Below the pieces are notes generated by a model. That model was not told where the DNA came from. It did not search any database and was given only the letters and a program-made list of their open reading frames with translations. Position numbers and translations under genes: made by a program. Shown piece after piece: positions 1 through 6,016 of a stretch of DNA of 7,286 bases; position 1 is the stretch's first letter, and the number at the start of each line of letters is the position of its first letter. The DNA comes from Oscillospiraceae bacterium (GTDB taxonomy: Bacteria; Bacillota_A; Clostridia; Oscillospirales; Oscillospiraceae), in NCBI GenBank assembly GCA_017516785.1, contig JAFXAV010000084.1, forward strand, positions 1-7,286, written 5' to 3'.

Positions 1-178
1 GAGTCTTGTCCTCATCTGGGGCCTTATATATGATTCCTGTTCGTCAGGCCAGAGCTTTGCCGCCGTCTTTCTTCAGATTCTGCCTCACGACAGACACCCT
101 TGACTTAGGCTATATCCTTCCCACTGCCGGGCGGATTCGGGACTTTCACCCTTTAGAACGTGCGCTCACCGGGCGCAC
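1..178 (-). mobile_element. Group IIC intron, 5' end (partial, runs off left edge)
   Basis: Read on the minus strand, the sequence from 178 leftwards begins with GTGCGCCCGG and continues with GGGTGAAAGTCCCGAA, then AAGGGTGTCTGTCGTGAGGC, AGAATCTGAAGAAAG, and a CATATATAAGGC segment. These blocks, in this order and spacing, match from memory the start of domain I of bacterial group IIC introns such as the Oceanobacillus iheyensis intron. GTGCG is the usual group II 5' boundary. Only about the first 178 bases lie in the window, so the rest of domain I, any reverse transcriptase/maturase gene and domains V-VI would lie to the left. A 61-residue plus-strand reading frame here (6-191) is antisense to the intron and is not taken as a gene. 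The neighbouring stem-loop at 183-219 fits the habit of class C introns of inserting just 3' of terminators. It could be a 5' fragment rather than a whole intron. Confidence 0.85.
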
Positions 179-182
179 CGCG

Positions 183-219
183 AAAACCTGATTTGATTTT
201 CCCTTCAAATCAGGTTTTT
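183..219. terminator. Stem-loop terminator, the probable intron insertion target
   Basis: A perfect 14-bp inverted repeat pairs 183-196 (AAAACCTGATTTGA) with 205-218, around an 8-base loop (197-204). On the plus strand it ends in a five-T run (215-219); on the minus strand in four T's followed by CGCG and then the intron's GTGCG. The stem is AT-rich, so termination strength is uncertain. It probably ended a plus-strand gene lying left of the window, and it insulates the aldehyde oxidoreductase remnant that follows. Confidence 0.7.
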
Positions 220-281
220 CTGATGATGCCACCCCCCTTTCCATAACGCTTATCAATCATTCCAGCAAAGGAGTATTTTCT

Positions 282-1690
282 ATGACATCCCGGTACGCAG
301 GCTATATGGGAAAAGTCATGGCCGTGGACTTATCCACCGAAACCGTGACGGAATACCCCTGGAGCGATGCCCAGAGGGAACGCTATCTCGGCGGCAAGAT
401 CATGGCCGCGCGGATCCTCTGTGATCACCTGACAGGAAAAGAAGCCCCTTTCAGCGATAAAAACTGGATAGTAATTTCCACCGGTCCCCTCACCGGCAGT
501 CAGCTGCCCAGGCTGGGCACCGCAGGTCTGGTTCGTGCCATGCAGGCCCAGGGGCTGCTTTCCACCAGAAACTACTCCGCCGGACAGTTTAATGATTATG
601 AACTGATCAGCGGCGAATACCTGTCCGAAAAGTACAATATCACCAACAAAGGCTGCCTGACCTGCCCCATCCGCTGCGCCAGAACCGTCAGCGTTCAGGG
701 AAAGGCCGTGAAAGGTCCGGAGCTGGAGGCTTTGGGACTTCTAAGCAGCAATATCTGCAACAATGATCTGAAAAAAGTCCTGGAATGGAATTATTTACTG
801 GACGAACTGGGCATGGACACCATCTCCGCCGCCAATACCATAGCCTACGCAATGGAAGCCAGCGAACGGGGACTGTGGGATAATGGTCTGAAATTCGGCA
901 GCACCGACGACCTGGCTGCCCTTTTTGAAGACATTGCTTACCGCCGCGGAATCGGCAATGAACTGGCCGAAGGCAGCAGGCGCCTTTCCGAAACCTATGG
1001 CGGCAGAGAATTTGCCATGCATTCCAAGGGACTGGAGCTGGCCGCCTACGAACCCCGCCAGGCCGTGGGACAAGGATTGGGCTACGCGGTTTCCAACCGG
1101 GGCGGCTGCCACCTGAATGGCGGCTATCTGGTCATTATGGAGGGACTGGGTCTGAATATGGATTCTCAGACGCCGAAGGCAAAGGCCGACCTGACCATGC
1201 TGTTCCAGGATCTGATGGAGACCATCTCCGCATCCGGTCAGTGTCTGTTCACCTCCTATGCCTTCTTCCCTGCCTTCCTGCTGACCAACCCCAAAGGGAT
1301 CATCGCCAAAACCGTTAACGCGGCGCCCCCCACATCGGCGGTGTTGTCCGGTTTATCAATAAGCATCCCCGCATGCTCGCATTGCACCTGCCGGTATTCC
1401 ATCACACGAAAATGATCCGGTTGGCCACCGGCATGCCCATGAATCTCGGCAAATACATTGCCATCGGCGAGCGGGGCTACACCATGGAGCGTTACATCAA
1501 CTGCAAATTCGGAGTCACCGCCGCCAATGATACCCTGCCCAGGCGCCTCACGGATATTCCTCAGGATCCCGCCAATCCCAAAACCAAAGTTCCCCTGGAG
1601 GCCATGAAGCAGACCTATTATGCCGCCCGGGGCTGGGACAAAAACGGCATCCCCACAGAAGCCACCCTGCGGCGATTGAAAATCCGGTAA
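282..1690 (+). pseudogene. Tungsten aldehyde:ferredoxin oxidoreductase, broken by deletion and frameshift
   Basis: Intact members of this family oxidise aldehydes to acids (or run in reverse) with a tungstopterin and a [4Fe-4S] cluster, passing electrons to ferredoxin; they are about 600 residues long. Here the N-terminal start (GYMGKVMAVDL, then GPLTG near 483-497) joins directly to LPRLGTAG (504 on), which in Pyrococcus furiosus AOR lies about 160 residues further along. The lost stretch carries much of the tungstopterin-binding domain. The cluster cysteines remain: CxxCxxxC at codons 654, 663 and 675, and the fourth at 1242. DELGMDTIS and RGGCH motifs also remain. Around the C6 run at 1326-1331 the frame shifts: family sequence continues in frame from CAC at 1331 (HIGGVVRFIN...GERGYTMER...LRRLKIR) to a stop at 1688-1690, while the first frame runs on to a stop at 1413-1415. 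An AAAGGAG site at 267-273, 8 bases before ATG 282, supports the start. It cannot make a working enzyme as it stands. An assembly error could explain the frameshift but less easily the deletion. Confidence 0.9.
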
Positions 1691-1712
1691 TCCCCATAGA
1701 AAAAAGACAAAT

Positions 1713-1758
1713 AAAAACCCCTCCCCATACCGTTGTTCGGCACCGGGAGAGGTTTTTT
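1713..1758. terminator. Bidirectional intrinsic terminator between convergent genes
   Basis: The arm at 1713-1725 (AAAAACCCCTCCC) pairs with 1745-1757 (GGGAGAGGTTTTT), with one C-A mismatch at 1720/1750. Six T's close it on the plus strand (1753-1758) and five on the minus strand. A small inner CCG/CGG stem lies in the loop. It sits 22 bases after the stop of the oxidoreductase remnant and 33 bases beyond the stop of the DUF2284 gene, so it can end transcription from both sides. Confidence 0.85.
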
Positions 1759-1791
1759 CACATTACCGCGCCTTCCGTGCAATACGCCGCA

Positions 1792-2316
1792 TTAAAACAG
1801 CACGCAGGCAGTATAGGTGATGGTTTTTTCTCCGTGGTAATAGGGAACGCCCGTATCCCTGCAGACCTGGGTTACAAACAAGCCGTAACCCTCCATGCTG
1901 GATATGGCTTTCTCCGGGAACCGGCAGGGTTCCGGGTAAGCGCATTTCTTGCAGACCCGGCAGCCGCCAGCACCCAGGCAAAGAGCATCGGGATATTTCT
2001 CCTTGACAAATTCCGTCAGCGCATAGAAGCCCTGGATATGTCTGCGTTCCGTTTCCCGGTAGCATTTGCTGTCGATGGTCTTCTGCATATGTCCCACGGT
2101 CTGCAGCAGAATCCCCCGGGAATAGCTGCGCATTTTCTCCTGACATTCCTCCACCGTGCCGCAGTAAGGCGGACAACCCCAGTTCCTGCCGAAAATCATG
2201 CATTTATCCGCCCGGCACATATCCCGCACATCCTGCCGGGCTTCCAGCGTGGATGGATCCAGGGGCGCAACGGTATCAAATCCCAGCTCCCTGGCTTTTT
2301 CCTGTAATTCTGTCAT
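1792..2316 (-). CDS. DUF2284 cysteine-rich metal-binding protein
   Basis: A 174-residue protein of the DUF2284 family, whose members are predicted metal- or iron-sulfur-binding proteins without an established reaction. The first cysteine group is C34, C39, C48, C52 and C58, including the family block GRNWGCPPYC. The second is C119-x2-C122-x2-C125-x5-C131 followed by RFPEKAISSMEGYG, a pattern that could hold an iron-sulfur cluster. No signal peptide or membrane segment is seen, so it is probably cytoplasmic. It is the last gene of the operon. Its ATG is three bases after the stop of the RACo gene, and its GGGAGGGG ribosome site (2323-2330) lies inside the end of that gene, so the two are probably translationally coupled. 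The tight link to a corrinoid activator suggests a role in redox or cluster supply for the methyl-transfer system. That role is inference; the family call is firm. Confidence 0.85.
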   Translation of the reverse strand: MTELQEKARELGFDTVAPLDPSTLEARQDVRDMCRADKCMIFGRNWGCPPYCGTVEECQEKMRSYSRGILLQTVGHMQKTIDSKCYRETERRHIQGFYALTEFVKEKYPDALCLGAGGCRVCKKCAYPEPCRFPEKAISSMEGYGLFVTQVCRDTGVPYYHGEKTITYTACVLF

Positions 2317-2319
2317 GGT

Positions 2320-3780
2320 TCACCCCTCCCGAAAATTCATGGCTTTGGCAAAGGCTCTGGAGAATTCCGGCAAGCTTGCCAGCTCCAGGAACTCCACTTT
2401 CCGAGTCAGATCCCGGGCAAATTCCAGCAGTTCCCGATCACATGCCAGCATTCTGGCGCCGCTGCCCGCAGCGTTGCCCACAGCTTCGATCCTGCCCAGC
2501 AGTTCCTCCGGCAGCAGTCCGATGCGGCAGGCACTCTCCGGGTTCAGGAAACTGCCGAAGGCACCGGCCAGCTGGACTTTTTGAATATCCTTTACTTCTA
2601 GCCCAAGCTGCTTTGCCATCAGAAAAATACCCGCGTAAATGGCACCCTTGGCCAGCTGCACCTGCCGGATGTCGTCCTGGGTCAGGAAGATATTTTCCGT
2701 CAGACGGAATATATGCTCCTCGTTTCCGATTCTGCCCCGCTTGTTCAGCAGGCCCAGATTCAGTCCTGCCGCCACAGCGTCGATCAGGCCGGAACCGCAG
2801 ATGCCCACGGCCTCTCCCCCGCCGATGACGGAGCATTTGACCTGTCCGCTCTCCAGCCACACATGGTCGATGGCCCCGTCGGTGCCACGCATGCCGAACT
2901 GAATATTGGCGCCCTCCAGGGCAGGACCCGCGGCAGTAGAACAGGCAATCAGCCGGTCCCGGTTGCCCAGGACCATTTCGCCGTTGGTTCCGATATCCAC
3001 CATCAGCGTGATTTCTTCCTTCTCATAAATCCGTGTGGACAGCACACAGCCCATGGTGTCCGCGCCGATGTAACCGGAAATATCGGGAACGATCAGCAGC
3101 CGGGCATTGGGACAGACCGGCAGATATTCTGCGCAGGGAACATCCTTTGCTTCTGTCAGCACCGGTGCAAAAGGAATGGCTGCCAGATTTTCCGGCAGGA
3201 TTCCCAGGAACAGCTGCTGCATGGCAGGATTGCCCACCACGGACACCACGCCGATAGCTTCCGGGGATATTTTTCCATCCCTACAGACATTTTCGATCAG
3301 CGTGGTCATACCCTCCCGGATTGCCCCGGTCTGGGCTTCCATATCCCCCCGCAGGGCCGCCTGGATCCGGGAGATCACATCGCCGCCAAAGGCAGTCTGG
3401 GGATTGAGCATACTGCTTTTCGCCAGTTCCTCTCCGGTGGTGCCGTCCAGCAGGAAGCAGACCACGGAGGTGGTGCCGATATCAAAAGCCAGCAAATAGC
3501 CCTCCTTCAGAGGATTCATATTCTGTTTTGCGGAAATGCCCGTCTGCAGCACATGCAATCCAGCCCCCTCCGGAATGGTTACCGTCATGTCCCGGCTGAT
3601 CCCGGTTTCGCAGGCCAGCACTTCCCTGCCCTCCAGGATCACTTTACACTTTCCGCATTTGCCGTTGCCGCCGCAGGGAGCGTCCAGATGGATTCCGGCG
3701 GCACGGAGAACCTCCATCAGATTCTGATTTTCTTCTGCCATCAGCAGTCTGCCCTCCGGCAGAATTGTCAGCTGATACAT
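2320..3780 (-). CDS. RACo-like ATP-dependent reductive activator of corrinoid protein
   Basis: A 486-residue protein with an N-terminal [2Fe-2S] ferredoxin domain and a C-terminal ASKHA ATPase domain (RACo C-terminal/DUF4445 type). Such proteins use ATP to drive electrons onto the inactive Co(II) form of a corrinoid protein and return it to Co(I). The plant-type cluster ligands are C36, C42, C45 and C57 (CGGNGKCGKC...C). The ATPase starts near residue 94. Phosphate-binding motifs are FDIGTTS at 99-105 and VDIGTNGE at 261-268; family blocks FGGDVISR (131-138), PDISGYIGADT (232-242) and GAFGSFLNPES near the end are present. The ferredoxin domain joins the ATPase almost directly, without the linker and middle domain of Carboxydothermus RACo (about 630 residues). 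ATG 3780 has AAGGAG at 3788-3793. It lies between the membrane protein and DUF2284 genes in the methyltransferase operon, so the corrinoid protein encoded at 4330-4959 is its likely partner. Confidence 0.93.
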   Translation of the reverse strand: MYQLTILPEGRLLMAEENQNLMEVLRAAGIHLDAPCGGNGKCGKCKVILEGREVLACETGISRDMTVTIPEGAGLHVLQTGISAKQNMNPLKEGYLLAFDIGTTSVVCFLLDGTTGEELAKSSMLNPQTAFGGDVISRIQAALRGDMEAQTGAIREGMTTLIENVCRDGKISPEAIGVVSVVGNPAMQQLFLGILPENLAAIPFAPVLTEAKDVPCAEYLPVCPNARLLIVPDISGYIGADTMGCVLSTRIYEKEEITLMVDIGTNGEMVLGNRDRLIACSTAAGPALEGANIQFGMRGTDGAIDHVWLESGQVKCSVIGGGEAVGICGSGLIDAVAAGLNLGLLNKRGRIGNEEHIFRLTENIFLTQDDIRQVQLAKGAIYAGIFLMAKQLGLEVKDIQKVQLAGAFGSFLNPESACRIGLLPEELLGRIEAVGNAAGSGARMLACDRELLEFARDLTRKVEFLELASLPEFSRAFAKAMNFREG

Positions 3781-3808
3781 AGCACCGCTCCTTTTCTGAA
3801 AATTGCCT

Positions 3809-4267
3809 TTATTTTCCGCCCATGTGGGAACAGCGGATGGCCAGGGCCGTCACCGGATCGCCGATCAGCACCAGCATCACAATGCCCACCGCATAAAAGA
3901 CCGGCGCCATGGCATAACTGCCGGGCAGCACTGCCATTACCGGCGCACCACCCTGCACACAGGCGATAAACACCGTGAGAATGGGGCACATGAAGGTGAG
4001 CATGGTCACCAGAATCACGGAATACATAACGAATCTAAACAGGATGCTGCCTGGCTTGGCCACCTTCGCCGCCAGCATACCGCCCCAGGCACCTGCGGGG
4101 ATAATCAGGCTGATGGCCAGGCCAATGCCCGTACCCACAAGGATCTGCGCAGGAATATCCGGCCAGATAATGGGCTGACCGGTCAGCAGCGGTCCCACAA
4201 ATGTAAATACAGTGCCAAACAACAGGGAATTGAACAGGGAAACAAAAAAGTTTTCTCGCTTCGTCAT
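3809..4267 (-). CDS. Small four-helix membrane protein, function unknown
   Basis: A 152-residue, strongly hydrophobic protein with four likely membrane segments at about residues 7-28, 38-66, 75-101 and 109-138, separated by short loops. The N-terminus (MTKRENFF) is positive, suggesting that it faces the cytoplasm. No catalytic motif or clear transporter signature is seen. The size and layout recall small DUF2798-like membrane proteins, but I cannot confirm that. ATG 4267 has an AAGGAG site at 4274-4279, six bases upstream. It sits in the operon between the corrinoid protein, from which it is separated by a terminator-like hairpin, and the RACo gene 28 bases downstream. A transport or membrane-anchoring role for the methyl-transfer system is possible but is only a guess from position. 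Confidence 0.75.
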   Translation of the reverse strand: MTKRENFFVSLFNSLLFGTVFTFVGPLLTGQPIIWPDIPAQILVGTGIGLAISLIIPAGAWGGMLAAKVAKPGSILFRFVMYSVILVTMLTFMCPILTVFIACVQGGAPVMAVLPGSYAMAPVFYAVGIVMLVLIGDPVTALAIRCSHMGGK

Positions 4268-4287
4268 ATTTTTCTCCTTGTTTCAGC

Positions 4288-4319
4288 AAAAAGGGCCGCA
4301 GCGTATCCCGCTGCGGCCC
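4288..4319 (-). terminator. Intrinsic terminator or attenuator inside the operon
   Basis: A perfect 11-bp GC-rich stem pairs 4293-4303 (GGGCCGCAGCG) with 4309-4319, around the loop TATCC. On the minus strand it is followed by five T's (4292-4288). It lies 10 bases after the stop of the corrinoid protein gene and just before the ribosome site of the membrane protein gene. No new promoter is obvious after it, so it probably allows partial read-through. That would give much more mRNA for the methyltransferases and corrinoid protein than for the accessory genes. Confidence 0.85.
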
Positions 4320-4329
4320 CCCGGTAGAT

Positions 4330-4959
4330 TTATGCGTTTGCCCAAGCGGTGCAGACATTAACGGTCTTCTGGGGAGAGTAAGCCCACTCGTCGGCGCCCA
4401 TGGCAGCAGCTGCGTCAGCGCTGACGGGGTTGCCGCCCACGATGACCTTCACGTCATCCAGACCGGCGGCCTTGATGGCAGCGATGATGTTCTTCATGGA
4501 ATCCAGAGCCAGGGTCAGAACGCCGGACAGAGCCACGATCTTAATGCCCTCAGCCTTGCAGGTTTCGATGATCTTCTCAGCGGAAACGTCGATACCCAGG
4601 TCCACCACATCAAAGCCGGAAGCTTCCAGCATGGAACGGACGATGTTCTTGCCGATATCATGCAGGTCGTCCTTAACGGTGCAGATGACCATCTTTGCCT
4701 TGGCAGCTGCGCCTTCACCGCCTGCCAGCAGGGGCTTCAGGATTTCCACGGCATCGGTCATGATTTCGCCGGCATAAATCAGGTCGCCCACGAAATACTC
4801 GCCTTCTTCAAACAGCTTGCCGATTTCGTTCATACCTGCCTGGCAGGCTTCCATCGCCTTGTTGGCTTCCTCAGCGGATGCAACAGCTTCCAGCAGTTCC
4901 TTAACGGTATCTTCATCCAGCTCGCCCATGGCGGCAGCCAGTTTTTCAAAATCGATCAT
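4330..4959 (-). CDS. Corrinoid (cobalamin-binding) methyl-carrier protein
   Basis: A 209-residue protein of the MtmC/MttC/MtbC type, the soluble methyl carrier between methyltransferase I and II. Residues 1 to about 85 form the helical cap domain (B12-binding 2 type). Residues from about 88 form the Rossmann-like B12-binding domain. The cobalt-binding motif DLHDIGKN is at D98-H100-G103, with H100 as the expected lower cobalt ligand. It is followed by SGVLT at 145-149 (the SxL position) and the GGNPVS loop near the end. The block before the histidine reads TVKDD, where relatives usually have a glycine (TVxGD). Length is normal for the family. ATG 4959 is served by AAGGAG at 4970-4975, with a slightly long 10-base gap. 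It starts 30 bases after the methyltransferase II gene, as expected for one transcript. The hairpin behind its stop suggests that it is among the best-expressed genes of the operon. Confidence 0.96.
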   Translation of the reverse strand: MIDFEKLAAAMGELDEDTVKELLEAVASAEEANKAMEACQAGMNEIGKLFEEGEYFVGDLIYAGEIMTDAVEILKPLLAGGEGAAAKAKMVICTVKDDLHDIGKNIVRSMLEASGFDVVDLGIDVSAEKIIETCKAEGIKIVALSGVLTLALDSMKNIIAAIKAAGLDDVKVIVGGNPVSADAAAAMGADEWAYSPQKTVNVCTAWANA

Positions 4960-4989
4960 ACTATGTAATCTCCTTTTCTAATTTTTCAG

Positions 4990-5799
4990 TTACTTTTTCT
5001 GGCCGAAAAGGCCCTTGCGGTAGGCGCGGTTGTACTTTCTGCCGCTCTTATCCTTACCCCGGAGGGCTTCGCAGGCATAGATGGTGCCCATCATATCCTG
5101 GGAGCAGGGGTCAATAATGGCAGAATCCAAACCGGCGGCAATGGCATAGGCCATGCAGTTCATGTTCACATATTTTCTGGCGGGCATTTCGAAACTGATG
5201 TTGGAAATAGCACCGGTGACCTTTACTTCAGGGGCATAGGCGTGGATATTTTCAATGCACCAGGCGAAATCCTCCATAGCGGAAGGCAGGGTTGCCAGGG
5301 CCATGACGCAGGGGTCAATGTGCAGCTGCTTCAGCGCAACACCGTACTTGTCCGCCTTGTCGATGATCCGCTTGGCGATTTCCAGCTTCTTTTTGGGATC
5401 AGAGGGAATGCCGTCCTGGTCACAGGTCAGGCCCACCACTTCCCAGGGGGTTCCTGCGATCAGGGGGAAGATGGTCTCGCACTTGTTGCCCTCTTCGTTG
5501 ACGGAGTTCACCATACCGGGCTTCTTTACATGGCCCTCTTCCAGAATCCGCGCCAGCAGGGCGGCATTGGGAGAGTCGATACACAGGGGCACATCCGTGC
5601 AGCCCTGCATCAGGCCCAGCAGCCAAACCATGGTATCGTATTCGATTTCCGTGGCGGTGGAGGGTGCGCAGTCGATAAAGTCAGCGCCTGCCTTGGCCTG
5701 GGCCAGGGTGCGCTCCACGATCAGCGCCTCATTGCGCTCCGCGATTGCCTGCTTGATGGAGGGAATCGCGCCGTTAATTTTTTCACCAATTATGATCAT
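4990..5799 (-). CDS. Methylcorrinoid:tetrahydrofolate methyltransferase (MT II, MtgA/AcsE/MtrH-like)
   Basis: A 269-residue single-domain protein with the pterin-binding (dihydropteroate synthase-like) TIM-barrel fold. It is expected to move the methyl group from the corrinoid protein to tetrahydrofolate, giving methyl-THF for the Wood-Ljungdahl or one-carbon pathway; the reverse is possible. Family landmarks in order are IIIGEKING (2-10), GADFIDC (38-44), LCIDSPN (72-78), MVNSVN (96-101), LHIDPCV (159-165), TGAISNISF and GLDSAIIDPC. These carry the usual Asp and Asn pterin contacts. The length matches MtgA of Desulfitobacterium and AcsE of Moorella. ATG 5799 has AAGGAG at 5808-5813. The genes on either side encode a corrinoid protein and, past a tiny gene, a methyltransferase I. 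That context supports methyltransferase II rather than dihydropteroate synthase of folate synthesis. Confidence 0.93.
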   Translation of the reverse strand: MIIIGEKINGAIPSIKQAIAERNEALIVERTLAQAKAGADFIDCAPSTATEIEYDTMVWLLGLMQGCTDVPLCIDSPNAALLARILEEGHVKKPGMVNSVNEEGNKCETIFPLIAGTPWEVVGLTCDQDGIPSDPKKKLEIAKRIIDKADKYGVALKQLHIDPCVMALATLPSAMEDFAWCIENIHAYAPEVKVTGAISNISFEMPARKYVNMNCMAYAIAAGLDSAIIDPCSQDMMGTIYACEALRGKDKSGRKYNRAYRKGLFGQKK

Positions 5800-5815
5800 G
5801 CTTGTTTCTCCTTAC

Positions 5816-5837
5816 GCAAAGGAACCGCGTCCTTTGC
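5816..5837. other. Intercistronic stem-loop before the MT II gene
   Basis: GCAAAGGA (5816-5823) pairs perfectly with TCCTTTGC (5830-5837) around a six-base loop. On the minus strand it lies in the 58-base gap between the 41-residue protein and the methyltransferase II gene, three bases before that gene's AAGGAG site. It has no T run on the minus side, so it does not look like a terminator for this operon. A role in mRNA processing, stability or translation control is possible. Confidence 0.45.
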
Positions 5838-5857
5838 AGGTTTTTCGGAAACAGGAT

Positions 5858-5983
5858 TTACATACCCAGCAGGCTCCATTCCATGTCGGCTACCAGGAAG
5901 AAACGCAGTTCGGGGGGCAGTTCCCACTCGGGATCGGCCATCAGTTCCAAGGCGATGGAAGTCAAGTATTCCTGATTGGTCAT
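5858..5983 (-). CDS. Unrecognised 41-residue acidic small protein
   Basis: An open frame of 41 codons plus TAA, starting at ATG 5983. It has one of the best ribosome sites in the window: AAGGAGG at 5992-5998, eight bases before the ATG. The product begins MTNQEYLTSIALELM and ends in DMEWSLLGM. It has eight acidic residues and a single arginine, two tryptophans (W20, W36), a PP pair at 23-24, and a hydrophobic FFLVA stretch at 28-32. No signal peptide, cysteine pair or known motif is visible. It starts 33 bases after the methyltransferase I stop and ends 58 bases before methyltransferase II, so it is co-transcribed with both. It could be a small subunit or adaptor that docks to one of them, or a leader-type peptide. 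I do not recognise a family. The ribosome site and position make it more likely to be translated than a chance frame. Confidence 0.6.
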   Translation of the reverse strand: MTNQEYLTSIALELMADPEWELPPELRFFLVADMEWSLLGM

Positions 5984-5991
5984 AGTTTTTT

Positions 5992-5998
5992 CCTCCTT
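5992..5998 (-). promoter_or_regulatory. Strong ribosome binding site for the 41-residue protein
   Basis: AAGGAGG on the minus strand, followed by eight A-rich bases and ATG 5983. It has no other start to serve, since the methyltransferase II gene begins about 190 bases further on with its own AAGGAG. It is the main sign that the tiny frame is translated. Confidence 0.7.
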
Positions 5999-6016
5999 CA
6001 ATGATTTATGGTCCAA

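Noticed and set aside
6..191. A 61-residue plus-strand reading frame
   Set aside because: It is antisense to conserved group IIC intron domain I blocks, has no good ribosome site, and its coding look comes from the structured RNA.
249..255. A CTTATCA half-site before the oxidoreductase remnant, identical to one arm of the leader repeat
   Set aside because: No inverted partner lies nearby, and a seven-base match is expected by chance in a window of this size.
220..281. A promoter for the oxidoreductase remnant
   Set aside because: No convincing pair of -35 and -10 hexamers is visible; only the AAAGGAG ribosome site at 267-273 stands out.
2713..3969. A 418-residue plus-strand open frame
   Set aside because: It lies opposite the RACo gene and the end of the membrane protein gene, is rich in His, Gln and Arg, shows no domain, and is explained by the codon bias of the genes beneath it.
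5242..6004. Two overlapping plus-strand frames of about 250 residues
   Set aside because: Both run antisense to the MT II gene and the 41-residue gene and show only shadow composition.
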